From Parapontixanthobacter sp963736595 (GTDB lineage: Bacteria > Pseudomonadota > Alphaproteobacteria > Sphingomonadales > Sphingomonadaceae): a stretch of 64,000 bases of DNA. Shown piece after piece: positions 1 to 8,558 of the stretch. Where the stretch lies: the NCBI GenBank assembly GCA_963736595.1, contig CAVTPG010000011.1:1-64000 (forward strand), given 5' to 3'. The notes beneath the pieces were generated by a model that was given only the letters and a program-made list of their open reading frames with translations, made no database searches and was not told the DNA's origin. Every line of letters begins with the position of its first letter. The stretch's first letter is position 1. The position numbers and the translations under genes were made by a program.

Positions 1-44
1 ATTGGGTCGTTAGCCGAATGTCGGCTTTCACGGGCTTCCTCAGC

Positions 45-69
45 AAAGCAGACCGTCTGCTTTCGACCC
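45..69. repeat. Intergenic repeat copy A, left part (interrupted by IS1182-family element)
   Basis: A 9-bp inverted repeat (AAAGCAGAC, one base, GTCTGCTTT) is followed by CGACCC. Joined across the insertion sequence to positions 1609-1628 it restores one continuous unit, GTCTGCTTTCGACCC plus AATTGCGGACGTTGC. Related units occur near 2645, 3799/5171, 12881/13054, 18895 and 23754. The function is unknown; such short palindromic units are usually REP-like dispersed repeats. Confidence 0.6.
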
Positions 70-1608
70 TATTCTGTTGAAGAAGTCGCATCTGGCGCGT
101 CTTAAGGGGGTCTTAAGGGGGCTTCGGATAGCGGACGAGCGGAGGCTCCGCTCCTCTTAGGTAATTGCGAGGCTGGGTATCGGCCGCATCTTGGCCAGTT
201 TGCGGAGGTTTTGGGCTGCTGCGGCAAGGTGGAACTCGTCTTTTGCTCCGTTGGGACCGCGCAGACGCAAGCGGTCCAGCTTCAGTATTCGCTTGAGGTG
301 TGCAAACAGCATCTCGACCTTCTTCCGCTGCCTTCGTGATACGAGATAGGCGTCGGTGCTAGCGATATCGCGGGCCATATCGCGCGCGCCTTCATGGACC
401 GAGCGCATGATCTTGCGAGCTGGCATTTTGGGTGTGCAGCGTCTCTTGAGCTCGCAGTCCTGACAGTCCTTCTGGCTTGCGCGATAGCGGATGAAGCCAT
501 CGGCATTGGCAAGCGGACGCGGGGTCTTAAAGTTGCGGTTGGACGGGCTAAGGCGATTGCCAGCGGGACAGATGTAACAGTCATCTTTGTGGTCGAAGGT
601 GAAGGCTGATCGCTCGAAGGTCTCATCCTTTCTGGCGGACTTGTCGAACACCGGGATGTGCGGCTCGATGCCCTGATCCTCGACTAGCCAGGCAAGGTTC
701 GGTGCCGAGCCGTAGGCCGCGTCTGCCACCAGCTTCTCGGGCCACAGGCCAAAGCGCTCCTGCGTCCGCTCGATCATCCGGCGCTGGGCGGTCACTTCGG
801 CCTGCCGGACCGATGTGGTTGCCTCGACGTCGACGATTACCGCATGGTCGAGGTCGATCAGATAGTTGGTGGAGTAGGAGTAGAAGGCCGCCTCACGCGT
901 CGCCGCAGTCCAGCGCGCCGCCGGATCGGTGAGGTTGATCCGTTTGGGCGTCACCGGCGTCGCCCCGCCGAAGGCCGCATCGTCGAGCACCTCCAGATAC
1001 TCAGCGACTGCACGCCCCGCTGCTTCGGGCGGCAGGCCTTCCTCACCCGGAACCGACCGCTGCCGGTGGACATCGGCGCGGATGAGACTGGCATCAACCG
1101 CGAAGCCCTCGGCCCCCACCAACCCTTCGGTCATACAGCGCTCGACCGTCATCTCGAACAGCTTACGAAGCAGATCGCTGTCGCGGAACCGGCCATGCCG
1201 GTTCTTGGAGAAGGTCGAGTGATCGGGCACCGCGCCGCCTAGATCGAGCCGACAGAACCAGCGATAGGCCAGGTTGAGATGCACCTCCTCGCACAGCCGC
1301 CGCTCCGAGCGGATGCCCATGCAATAGCCGATGATCAGCATCCGGATCATCAATTCGGGATCGATCGAAGGCCGCCCATTGTGCTGTAGAACGGCTTCAG
1401 ATACTCGCGGATGCCGGTCAGATCGGCGAAACGGTCGATCGAGCGCAGCAAATGATCTTCTGGCACATGATCCTCAATGCGGAAGCTGTAAAACAGCGCC
1501 TCCTGCATCACCGTCCGCTCGCCCATCATCAGCACGTCTCCACTTGCTTGCCGAGATCACTGAATCAGCAGGTTAGCTCCTATGCAAGAGGAGTTTTTCA
1601 ACAGAATA
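70..1608 (-). mobile_element. IS1182-family insertion sequence
   Basis: The element is about 1.54 kb with terminal inverted repeats starting TATTCTGTTGAA at 70 and the matching reverse complement ending at 1608. It is flanked by the direct repeat GACCC (65-69 and 1609-1613), compatible with a 5-bp target duplication. It holds one transposase reading frame, on the minus strand and frameshifted. The insertion lies inside a dispersed intergenic repeat. Boundaries are inferred from the inverted and direct repeats; family assignment is from the transposase protein. Confidence 0.8.
157..1535 (-). pseudogene. IS1182-family transposase, frameshifted
   Basis: The transposase lies in two overlapping frames: an N-terminal part (1350-1535, with MMGERTVMQEALFYSF and DHLLRSIDRF) and a C-terminal part (157-1353, with LIIGYCMGIRSERRLCEEV, PDHSTFSKNRHGRF and a C-terminal RQRKKVEMLFAHLKRI block). 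These are typical IS1182/IS5-superfamily signatures of the DDE type. Restoring one C near 1384 (AGC then ACAATGGG) would join them through the expected SHNGRPSIDPEL. As read, the gene cannot make a full transposase unless ribosomes shift frame. It could be a genuine decay mutation or a sequencing error, since other indels occur in this window. Confidence 0.85.
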
Positions 1609-1628
1609 GACCCAATTGCGGACGTTGC
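1609..1628. repeat. Intergenic repeat copy A, right part
   Basis: GACCCAATTGCGGACGTTGC directly follows the IS1182-family element and completes the repeat unit whose left part lies at 45-69. Confidence 0.6.
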
Positions 1629-1645
1629 GAGCGAAGCAATCCACG

Positions 1646-2560
1646 TCATTGAGGAAGAAGCTTCCAGTCATATTTCTCGCTGCAAGGCGGTCTTTCCAGC
1701 CGCATTTTCGCTGCTTCACTCCCAATTCCGCGGTAAACTCGGCAAACCCCACGAGGCGCTAATTCAAGCAATCCAAAGTGTGAGGCGCTTTCAACCTTCA
1801 TAGACAGCAGCTTATCTAGAATCGGCAAATAAGGGTTGGCCGCCTCGCCCGCCGCGAGAAACGCATAAGCAAGCTCAATTACGTGCTCATTTTCAGGACG
1901 TCTAAGCACGGTGCCAGCCTTGGTAGGCACTACCTCCTCGAGCAGACGGGCGACTTCTTTGAGCACGCCGGGGTCCCCTGACGCCGCCGCAAGCTGCGCA
2001 GCACCGGTTTGCAATGAGTTTTTGTTACCCATCAACGCGGCAGCGCGCTCTTTATACTTTGCCGTCCTCTGGGGACTTAACGAAGCGAGGATGGATAGCG
2101 CTTCTGGTCTAACATCCTTAGATACCGAAGAAGCTACCGGGTCACTTTGAAATGCAAGGTTTGCCAGAGCTGTTTCGATTTGCAGATCATACTCCACCAG
2201 GCGGTGAGCGACGCTCATTAACCTTCGATTGCGTATGTTTCTTTGTAGATAGCCGCTTTCGGTTAGTAAAAAGGCCGCTCGCTCATCAATACCCTCGTCG
2301 TGGCATCGCCAATTGTCGCCGCGCATGAAATTGAGCGCCGCCCCCTTATATATCTCACTAGTCGCGTCAAAGACTTCGAGGACCTCGAGCGCCAAAAGCG
2401 TCTTTTCACGCTGCGTTGCATTGGGTTCAATGCATTCTGGATTTAACGCGACTGCATATGCAGCATCGGACGAGGTGGGCCATTCCGAACTTCGGTTGCA
2501 ACCAGAAAGAAATAGGGTCGCCAGAAAACAAGAAAAAACCGCTGTCAAAGAAATCTTCAT
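1646..2560 (-). CDS. Predicted lipoprotein of unknown function
   Basis: The protein is about 304 aa. It begins with a lipoprotein signal peptide (MKISLTAVFSCFLATLFLSGC), with the lipobox LSGC placing the lipidated cysteine near residue 21. I chose the ATG at 2560 rather than the one 5 codons upstream because the signal peptide then starts with MK. The mature part is alpha-helical and rich in Ala, Leu and Glu, with no catalytic motif I recognise; the spacing of helices suggests HEAT- or TPR-like packing, but this is only an impression. It is probably anchored in the outer or inner membrane. It lies alone between an insertion sequence and a SnoaL gene, in a region that looks horizontally acquired. 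Confidence 0.7.
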   Translation of the reverse strand: MKISLTAVFSCFLATLFLSGCNRSSEWPTSSDAAYAVALNPECIEPNATQREKTLLALEVLEVFDATSEIYKGAALNFMRGDNWRCHDEGIDERAAFLLTESGYLQRNIRNRRLMSVAHRLVEYDLQIETALANLAFQSDPVASSVSKDVRPEALSILASLSPQRTAKYKERAAALMGNKNSLQTGAAQLAAASGDPGVLKEVARLLEEVVPTKAGTVLRRPENEHVIELAYAFLAAGEAANPYLPILDKLLSMKVESASHFGLLELAPRGVCRVYRGIGSEAAKMRLERPPCSEKYDWKLLPQ

Positions 2561-2644
2561 GAGGATTGATTCCACGAGGTATTAGCTGTCTCATTGTCTA
2601 GTTTTGAAACCCCATTAGCTCAAGGGTAAGAACGACCGCTTACC

Positions 2645-2665
2645 ACCCCAATTTTGGACGTTAGC
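2645..2665. repeat. Intergenic repeat copy D
   Basis: ACCCCAATTTTGGACGTTAGC is a degenerate copy of the unit CCCAATTGCGGACGTTGC seen at 1611-1628 and 5173-5192. It lies between the lipoprotein gene and the SnoaL-like gene, with no insertion in it. Confidence 0.45.
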
Positions 2666-2678
2666 CGAGTTACGAATG

Positions 2679-3056
2679 CTACTCTGAAGCGGACGCCGTT
2701 CGGTCAAGCTCGCCGAAAAAGCCGATCACCTTCATGATCTTGCCCGCATCGCTCACTTCCGTGACATCGAAACCGGTCATGACTTCCTTGTCACCGCTAT
2801 GGATCGACCAATGGTAGCGACAGAAGTTATTCTGCATCTGCGGCTCGCAAGATGGCCCGTATCGCAGACCGGGATGCTTCCCCTGGGTTTTACGCACCAT
2901 GCTCAAAAATGCATCCCGCCCCATAATGTTATGTCTCGGATCGACGAAATGAACGTTGTGCTCCAGCGCCCTAGCCACAAGCCTTTCCTGTTCGCTCGCA
3001 TCGAGCGTATTCCAGACCGCGAACATGTGGTCGAGGCTTTCTAGGTAATCAGACAA
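2679..3056 (-). CDS. SnoaL-like / NTF2-fold protein
   Basis: The product is 125 aa, the usual size of a one-domain SnoaL-like (NTF2 cone fold) protein. It has the pattern of an N-terminal helix (SDYLESLDHMFAVWN), an early VHFVDPRHNIMGRDAF loop, and beta strands with FCRYHWSIH, TGFDVTEV and KIMKVIGFF. Such proteins are small-molecule cyclases, isomerases, hydrolases or binding proteins; the substrate cannot be read from sequence. No ATG is near the start: I chose the TTG at 3056, which sits 8 bases after a strong GGAGGAG ribosome-binding site. It is divergent from the TetR regulator at 3127, which probably controls it. Confidence 0.75.
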   Translation of the reverse strand: MSDYLESLDHMFAVWNTLDASEQERLVARALEHNVHFVDPRHNIMGRDAFLSMVRKTQGKHPGLRYGPSCEPQMQNNFCRYHWSIHSGDKEVMTGFDVTEVSDAGKIMKVIGFFGELDRTASASE

Positions 3057-3126
3057 GGGGCACACTCCTCCAGAAACCGACTGGCGGTATGTTTGCTCTT
3101 GTCGGGCTTGTTTGTAAAGGAGATGA

Positions 3127-3714
3127 ATGGTCAAACAGGAAGAACGATCAGCTTCGACGCGCGCCAAAATACTGGAGGCGTTCCGCAGACTGCTGCTGTC
3201 GCGCGGTCTGCAAGCGACCACGACGCAGCTGGTTCTTGATGACACTGGGCTGAGCAAAGGTGCCCTGTATCATCATTTCCAGAGCAAGGATAAAATCATC
3301 GAAGCGCTATACGCACAAGAGTCCTATGCAACACTTGAGCGCGCTTTCGGGCGTCGCGACACCATCGGTCCGCCATTGGAACGATTGAAGGCCGGATGTG
3401 TCGCTTGGTTGGAAGAAGTAATGGATGCCGAGGTTGCCGCGATCCTCTTCCGGATAGGACCGTCCGCGCTTGGCCAGGAACGGGCTAGCGCAATTGAGGA
3501 TCGACATGGCATCGCTCGAATACGCGCGCTGCTTGAGGAGGCAGCGGCTGAAGATGGGATTGCGATTGACAATATCGAACTGCTCGCATCGTTCATTAAC
3601 TCCCTGGTGGCTCAAGCGGTGCTTCACCGCCTGAAGTCAGGAAGTGAGGTCGGCCCTGACCTGGCAAAAGCAATCGATGCGTTGATTGACCGTTTCGCGG
3701 AGTTCGATAGCTAG
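3127..3714 (+). CDS. TetR/AcrR family transcriptional regulator
   Basis: The product is 195 aa. It has an N-terminal TetR helix-turn-helix at about residues 12-58, with the signature STRAKILEAFRRLLLSRG, then LVLDDTGLSKGALYHHF and SKDKIIEALY. The C-terminal ligand-binding half is alpha-helical and family-specific. The ATG is preceded by AAAGGAG at good spacing. It is divergently transcribed from the SnoaL-like gene across a 70-bp spacer that must hold both promoters and its operator; I see only a weak ACCG/CGGT dyad there. The most likely role is to repress the SnoaL gene and itself until a small ligand binds. Confidence 0.9.
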   Translation: MVKQEERSASTRAKILEAFRRLLLSRGLQATTTQLVLDDTGLSKGALYHHFQSKDKIIEALYAQESYATLERAFGRRDTIGPPLERLKAGCVAWLEEVMDAEVAAILFRIGPSALGQERASAIEDRHGIARIRALLEEAAAEDGIAIDNIELLASFINSLVAQAVLHRLKSGSEVGPDLAKAIDALIDRFAEFDS

Positions 3715-3798
3715 GGCGAGTGCTGGACCGAAGAGACAATGCCTATCGACGCAGGATAGCATGCCCGCTTATTGGAGCACGCTTACCCATAGCAGTCC

Positions 3799-3812
3799 GT
3801 CCGCTTCCCATC
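3799..3812. repeat. Intergenic repeat copy B, left part (interrupted by IS110-type element)
   Basis: GTCCGCTTCCCATC matches the GTCTGCTTTCGACCC half of the dispersed unit. The other half lies beyond the insertion sequence at 5171-5192. CCCATC (3807-3812) recurs at 5167-5172 on the other side. Confidence 0.5.
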
Positions 3813-3824
3813 TGTGGACGCCCC

Positions 3825-4072
3825 TTAGGATGCAAGCGGTATTTTGAGAGTTTTGGCACGTAGTCGGATGCTGCCATCTGTCCGGCCTCTTGGTGCAGCT
3901 TTTGATGCTGCGGGCCCGTATGGGAGTTCGCGGATCGGAACCACATCACCCTAAGCGTGCTGATGAAGCACGGTGGAAAGCCCTGGTTCTTCCGGTCCCG
4001 TCTCGCCGACTGTTTTGCCATACTCTCCTTCGTCCGCCTACGTCCTTCCGACGACCTCTGGTCCGCCTTGGC
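3825..4072 (-). ncRNA. Probable guide (bridge/seek) RNA region of the IS110-type element
   Basis: This is the non-coding stretch between the transposase stop codon and the subterminal inverted repeat. Recent work on IS110/IS1111 elements showed that such ends encode a structured RNA that pairs with the target and donor DNA. I infer the RNA from position and element architecture; I have not folded it. The open frames here have no recognisable protein signature. Confidence 0.4.
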
Positions 4073-5098
4073 TTACGCCGCGACCGCGACCGGAGCTCTG
4101 TAATCCTCGTTCTTCGTGAGCACTGCCCACACGATGCGCGCCGTCTTGTTGGCCAGCGCAACCGTCACCAGCATGCGCGGCTTGCGCGCCAGCATCTGTT
4201 CCAGCCACGATCCTTTAAGCGCACCGCGTTTGCTGGCCTGCAGCACGACTGCGCTGCTGCCGATGATCAGCAGCCTTCGCAGCGTGCGCTCGCCCATCTT
4301 CGAGATCGCTCCCAGCTTCTGTTTGCCGCCGGTCGAGTGCTGCCTCGGCGTAAGCCCGACCCAGGCAGCAAAGTCGCGCCCTTTCGCAAAGGTGCCCGGA
4401 GGCGGTGCAAGCGCAGTAATCGCTGTCGCGTTGATCGGGCCGATGCCCGGGATCGTCATCAGCCGGCGCGCGGTCTCATCTTCGCGCGCGCGCCGGGCGA
4501 TCTCCTTATCCAGCTGCGCTATACGGTAATTGAGCACTGCCATCTGGTCCAGCAATGTCCTCAACACTGGCCTTGCGGCCTGCGGAACTGCATCCGGATC
4601 CTCAAGCAGCGCGGCCAGCTTCTTCATATGTGCCAGACCCTGCGGTGCGATCCAGCCATGCTCGGTCATGTGGCCGCGAACGGCATTGCTGATCTGCGTG
4701 CGCTGCTTGACCAACAGGTCGCGCGCCCGGAACACCAGCGCGGCTGCCTGCTGCGCTTCGGTCTTTACCGGCACGAACCGCATACTCGGGCGCTGGGCCG
4801 CCTCGCAGATCGCCTCGGCATCCGCAGCATCGTTCTTCTGGCGCTTCACGAACGGCTTTACATAGGCCGGTGCGATGAGCCGGACATCGTGGCCCAGCTT
4901 GGCCAACTCGCAGGCCCAGTGATGCGCGCCGCCGCACGCCTTCATGACCACCTGACAAGCCGGCTGCGAGGCAAAGAACGGTAACAGCTTCGCCCTGCTG
5001 ACCTTCTTGCGAAGCAGGGCACGGCCCGACGCATCAGCGCCGTGAACCTGAAACACAGACTTTGCGATATCGAGCCCGATTATGCTAACTTGCGACAT
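4073..5098 (-). CDS. IS110-family transposase with a substituted catalytic residue
   Basis: The product is 341 aa. It has the N-terminal DEDD (RuvC-like) domain with GLDIAKSVFQVHG (Asp10) and KRQKNDAADAEAI (Asp90, Asp93), then a C-terminal Tnp20 domain with TIPGIGPINATAI and the serine region HSTGGKQKLG. The start at 5098 has GAAGGAGG upstream. The second acidic residue of DEDD, expected in the pattern VVMEACGGAHHWA, is Lys53 here (VVMKACGG; codon AAG for GAG). If the base is real, this copy should be catalytically impaired. The gene is otherwise intact and full length, so the element may have been active recently. Confidence 0.92.
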   Translation of the reverse strand: MSQVSIIGLDIAKSVFQVHGADASGRALLRKKVSRAKLLPFFASQPACQVVMKACGGAHHWACELAKLGHDVRLIAPAYVKPFVKRQKNDAADAEAICEAAQRPSMRFVPVKTEAQQAAALVFRARDLLVKQRTQISNAVRGHMTEHGWIAPQGLAHMKKLAALLEDPDAVPQAARPVLRTLLDQMAVLNYRIAQLDKEIARRAREDETARRLMTIPGIGPINATAITALAPPPGTFAKGRDFAAWVGLTPRQHSTGGKQKLGAISKMGERTLRRLLIIGSSAVVLQASKRGALKGSWLEQMLARKPRMLVTVALANKTARIVWAVLTKNEDYRAPVAVAA

Positions 5099-5170
5099 GG
5101 ACGCCTCCTTCAAATGGTGTTCAACACCTCCATTATGGCACATTAATGCCGTCGGGGGGCGTCCACCCCA

Positions 5171-5192
5171 TCACCCAATGTCGGACGTTCGC
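5171..5192. repeat. Intergenic repeat copy B, right part
   Basis: The sequence TCACCCAATGTCGGACGTTC, continued by GC, is the CCCAATTGCGGACGTTGC half of the dispersed unit, immediately outside the IS110-type element. Its partner half is at 3799-3812. Confidence 0.5.
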
Positions 5193-6081
5193 ACTGTCGT
5201 TTGTCTCGCCGAAAAGCGGTCAGGCAGCTGTTGGTAAGTAATGATTGAAAGCTGACCGCTAGCTCCCACCCATGGTCAGACACAGAGCAGCTTTTAGAAC
5301 CATTTCTATCGTATGTTTACGACACCTGTCAGCGGTCAGAAGTGAACTGCTTCACTTTCATGGGAAGCTTTTTGCTTTTGGTTCGGCGGGAAGGAATCTG
5401 GACCGGATTCTTTTTCTTCCACTCTGCCCACGACATCGGGCCATCAGGGGTTTGAACGATCGTATCAACTATCGACATACGCGACACCATCGCACATTTA
5501 CAGCCGCTCCGTTATGCACGCGCTAGCAGCGCATGATCTTGAGTGACGGGATGTTACTAATTCCCCAGTTCTGGCGCGGTATAGCATGGGTGCAAAACAT
5601 GTAGCCGTTCCGACCAACGTGCTTCTACGAGGCAGAAAGCTAACTGCGATTTGAACGTACTTTGGGGCCGATTTGGGTTATTTCGCAAAAGCTCATTTTC
5701 ATGGAGATCAAGCTATTGATGTTCTTGCAGAATTACAAATCCTGCCAACGATTTCGTAATGATGGGGTCAGAGGTTCGAATCCTCTAAGCGCACCAACCA
5801 TTTTATTGTTCCAATACAAATACTTAGTCCGATGTGCTGCGGTATAATGCCCTGTTTTCCGCACGTTACGACCGTCGCTTCGGTCCACTCGAACACAGAG
5901 ACCAAACACAAGGTCCGGTTTGCCGCGCGAACGCCGCCCCGTCTCCTTGAGTGCTTATTCAGTATTCGTAAGTGAGCTGATCTGCATCAGGTAAAGATGT
6001 GGAAGCGATATTCTAACTGGATGGTTCAACTTGCGCCGTTAGCGTTTGTCGCCCTTCGTCCAGGCATGAAACGCTATCAGC
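5193..6081. other. Long non-coding stretch without a convincing gene
   Basis: Open frames here are short, lack ribosome-binding sites and match no family I know. The only recognisable element is the tRNA 3' fragment at 5752-5796. Base composition is more AT-rich than in the core part of the window. It is probably the decayed edge of an integrated element. Confidence 0.6.
5752..5796 (+). other. 3' fragment of a tRNA-Thr (CGT)-like gene; probable attachment-site scar
   Basis: From the anticodon loop onward the sequence reads like a tRNA: TTCGTAA loop (anticodon CGT), TGATG, variable loop, a perfect T arm (AGAGG, TTCGAAT, CCTCT) and an acceptor end AAGCGCACCA. The acceptor lacks one G compared with the usual AAGCGGCACCA, and the 5' half of the tRNA is absent: the bases before the loop cannot form the anticodon stem. 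A 45-base 3' fragment is what a tRNA-targeting integrase leaves at the far end of an integrated element. By orientation the intact tRNA and the element body would lie to the left. Confidence 0.65.
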
Positions 6082-6294
6082 CTAAATCGCAACCGCCGCC
6101 TCAAACCCCAACGCCCGCCTCTGCTCGCTCCAGTCGAGCGAGATGTTACTGGCCTGGCTCAGCACCCGCCGAGTTAAAGATGCAGGCTGACGCCCTTCTG
6201 CTATTGCAGCGACAATGTCGGGCACCAACCAGCCGATCCGCGCCTTGCGCGCGGTATAGGCTGGACTGCTGCCGCTACCTTTCATTCTCATCAT
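6082..6294 (-). pseudogene. C-terminal remnant of a sphingomonad recombinase-like protein
   Basis: The open frame is 70 codons. Its second half (WLVPDIVAAIAEGRQPASLT and LDWSEQRRALGF) resembles the conserved C-terminal tail of serine-recombinase-like proteins common in sphingomonad mobile elements. There is no catalytic domain upstream: the frame begins inside the end of the neighbouring hydrolase gene. I read it as a leftover of a recombinase, consistent with the tRNA scar 300 bases away. The assignment is from memory of the tail motif and needs a database search. Confidence 0.5.
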
Positions 6295-7186
6295 CTAAAA
6301 ACTCCGCCAGCTCGCGCTGAAAGCGCTCGGGTGCGTCGAACATGATAAAATGATAGCTATCCGGTATTTGTGTGAGTTTTGCATCCGGAACATTTGCGTA
6401 AGATGCACGGTACAGCCCAGCCATTTGCTCTTCTGTCATCTGCGCGCTGGGCGGGTGGACCCACAGCACAGACATCGGGACGGAAACCGATTTTAGCTCC
6501 GTCCGCAAATCGGTCGTTATCAGATCGTACATGGATTGGCCTGATACAACAGGATCACTCTGAAGCCCGTCAGCAACCGCGCTCGCACGCAGGCTTTCTG
6601 TTTTAACCATGCTGGCGATTGTCTGCTGGATCGTCGCCTCGCGCCCGGATGCTGGCGCGATAACGATCCCTGTGCGAAGCTGCGCCGCTATGGGTTCGAC
6701 ACTTTGGGATGTTGCATCTGCGCCAAACATTGCGCCCGCGAAAGGAAGCATATCGACTACCATAACTTTTGACACCGTAGCCGGATGCTTGGCTGCTACC
6801 ATCATTGCCAAAGACCCGCCTAGCGAGTGTCCGACCACGGCCGGTCGGTTTAAACGCTGGCTGGTAATGTAGCGAGCGATTTCTTCCGCAACAGGTGCGA
6901 TTATCGGACCCGCCCCATTTGCGTTTGCTGACGCGCCAGCAAATCCGCTGATATGGATCAGGTGGTAACGGTATTCCGGCATGGCTGCGATCGTGCTTTC
7001 CCAGACCTGCGGTGAGGAGCCTAGGCCAGGGATCAGGACCACGTCAGGGCCGATGCCCACTACCGTAACTTCGATACGGTCTGACTGGAAAGCGGGGCGC
7101 GCGGTGCTTTCAAAGTTATCAGCGGGCACTGCGCAGGCTGTCAGCAGCGGGATTAAGAACAAAGCTGCCAAGCGGCCGAGAATCAT
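6275..7186 (-). CDS. Alpha/beta hydrolase lipoprotein
   Basis: The product is 303 aa. Its signal peptide has a lipobox-like LLTAC (Cys18), so it is probably membrane-anchored on the periplasmic side. The alpha/beta-hydrolase fold shows an oxyanion loop LIPGLGSSPQVW (about 51-62), the nucleophile elbow GHSLGG with Ser121, and a C-terminal catalytic His in SYHFIMFDAPERF. It is the last gene of a minus-strand set behind an MFS transporter, a second hydrolase and a TonB receptor, and may act on the imported compound before or during passage through the periplasm. The substrate is unknown; esters or lactones are typical of the fold. Confidence 0.85.
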   Translation of the reverse strand: MILGRLAALFLIPLLTACAVPADNFESTARPAFQSDRIEVTVVGIGPDVVLIPGLGSSPQVWESTIAAMPEYRYHLIHISGFAGASANANGAGPIIAPVAEEIARYITSQRLNRPAVVGHSLGGSLAMMVAAKHPATVSKVMVVDMLPFAGAMFGADATSQSVEPIAAQLRTGIVIAPASGREATIQQTIASMVKTESLRASAVADGLQSDPVVSGQSMYDLITTDLRTELKSVSVPMSVLWVHPPSAQMTEEQMAGLYRASYANVPDAKLTQIPDSYHFIMFDAPERFQRELAEFLDDENER

Positions 7187-7259
7187 AATTCAAACCTTTT
7201 TCTTAGATGGTCACAACAAGCTCTGAGCCATTGTGGCAGCTCATAGCCGAAACCTTCAA

Positions 7260-8558
7260 TTAAACTTCATCGACCCAATTGCGCCGGAGATGCGGTCCGG
7301 CCAAAGCCATTAGAAACGCGGCGAGGCCGTACAGGGCCAGCGAATAGAGCATGGAGTAACGAAGAGCGGAATCTCCGTAAAACGGCAGCAGCCAGTCCGA
7401 GAAAGCGCCCAGTGCATAGATGCCGCCGCCCAGTCCGATCAAATTGTTGATTAGCAGGAACAGCGCCGAAGCTGTCGCGCGATAAGGCGGTTCGACCAAA
7501 TGCTGAACGGCGGACAGTACCGGTCCAAGCCAGATGTAAGCAAGTGCTTGCGGTAGAAGGAATAATGCAAAGGCCAGCGGTACGCTGTCGGTCATGATCC
7601 CGGCTGCAAAAAAGGGAACGCCAATGACGAAAGCGAGCGCGGGAAGGTAGCCAAAATAGGCGCGGTCGCGCGAGCCCAAGCGATCGCCTAGCCAACCGCC
7701 AGCCAGCACCCCGGCGACCCCTCCTAGCAACAGAATTCCGCCGTAAAATAGGGAGGTTTCAATCAGATTGAGTCCGAAACTGCGCTGCAGCAGGCTGGGG
7801 ATCCAGAACGCGATACCGTATCCCAGCATTGACGAACTTGCTGCCCCGAAAGCGAGCAGCCAAAATGCCGGTTTGCCAGCCAGAATGCGCAGCGTGTCCA
7901 TGAATGGCGACGCAGTTAACGGCCGCGTCGAAGTCGCTTCTTGCGGCGGAAGTTTTGGCCGGTCGCGCACCACCAGCTTGAACAGCGGAGCAATCAGCAC
8001 ACCAGCGACGCCAACGACGATAAAGGCCAACCGCCAATCCACTGCGCTGGCGATATAACCGCCCGCGAGCACGCCCGTCGCGGAGCCTATCGGTATCCCA
8101 AGGGAATAGATCGAGAGCGCAAATGCCCGTTTGTGGCTGGGAAAATAATCACCGATTAGTGCGTAGGAGGGGGCAACACCCCCGGCCTCGCCAATTCCAA
8201 CACCAAGTCGGGCCAGAAAGATATGCCAAAAGCCCTGAGCAAGCCCGCAAAGCGCTGTAAAGCCGCTCCACAGGACAAGGCTGATTGTTATTACCCACGA
8301 CCGGCTTGTCCGGTCGGCGAGGAAGGCCAGCGGGACGGCAAGCGTCGAATAGAGTATGGCGAAGGCAACTCCGCCCAACAGCCCCATCTGGCCATCGCTC
8401 AAATCGAGTTCAGCTTGAATTGGAGCCGCGAGGATGGCCAAAATCTGGCGATCCACGAAATTAAAAATATAGACCAGCAACAGCATCGCCAGCACGCTGC
8501 GCGGGCCGGGCGGCGCTCTGGCTGGAATGTTAGCGGACATGCTTGCCGAGGAATGCAT
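7260..8558 (-). CDS. MFS transporter, spinster-like
   Basis: The product is 432 aa with 12 predicted membrane segments. It carries the MFS signature between helices 2 and 3 (FLADRTSRSWV), FNFVDRQILAILAAPIQAE in helix 1 (typical of spinster-like MFS), and a second half-repeat motif GGWLGDRLGSRDRAY. Such transporters move organic acids, aromatic compounds or lipids across the inner membrane. The gene overlaps the upstream hydrolase by 29 bases from the ATG at 8558; a second ATG at 8540 would shorten the overlap. Location behind a TonB receptor suggests the second step of uptake of the same compound. Confidence 0.9.
   Translation of the reverse strand: MHSSASMSANIPARAPPGPRSVLAMLLLVYIFNFVDRQILAILAAPIQAELDLSDGQMGLLGGVAFAILYSTLAVPLAFLADRTSRSWVITISLVLWSGFTALCGLAQGFWHIFLARLGVGIGEAGGVAPSYALIGDYFPSHKRAFALSIYSLGIPIGSATGVLAGGYIASAVDWRLAFIVVGVAGVLIAPLFKLVVRDRPKLPPQEATSTRPLTASPFMDTLRILAGKPAFWLLAFGAASSSMLGYGIAFWIPSLLQRSFGLNLIETSLFYGGILLLGGVAGVLAGGWLGDRLGSRDRAYFGYLPALAFVIGVPFFAAGIMTDSVPLAFALFLLPQALAYIWLGPVLSAVQHLVEPPYRATASALFLLINNLIGLGGGIYALGAFSDWLLPFYGDSALRYSMLYSLALYGLAAFLMALAGPHLRRNWVDEV

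Larger units (their letters stand above)
3813..5172 (-). mobile_element. IS110-family element, IS1111-like group
   Basis: The element is about 1.36 kb. It carries a DEDD transposase gene, with short subterminal inverted repeats TGGACGCCCC at 3815-3824 and GGGGCGTCCA at 5156-5165, and is bracketed by the 6-bp direct repeat CCCATC. The transposase stops at 4073, leaving about 250 non-coding bases downstream and only about 65 upstream. This matches the IS1111 group, where a guide RNA gene lies after the transposase. It is inserted within a copy of the dispersed intergenic repeat. Ends are inferred to within a few bases. Confidence 0.8.

Noticed and set aside
3890..4984. 364-codon plus-strand frame through the IS110-type element
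   Set aside because: Antisense to the transposase; Arg/His/Leu-rich composition typical of a shadow frame.
5272..5526. 84-codon ORF upstream of the tRNA scar
   Set aside because: Cys/Arg/His-rich, no homology signal and no ribosome-binding site.
5752..5796. A complete tRNA gene
   Set aside because: The 5' half and the anticodon stem partner are missing and the acceptor is one base short.
5662..5847. Short plus-strand ORF over the tRNA fragment
   Set aside because: Reads through the tRNA 3' end; no ribosome-binding site.
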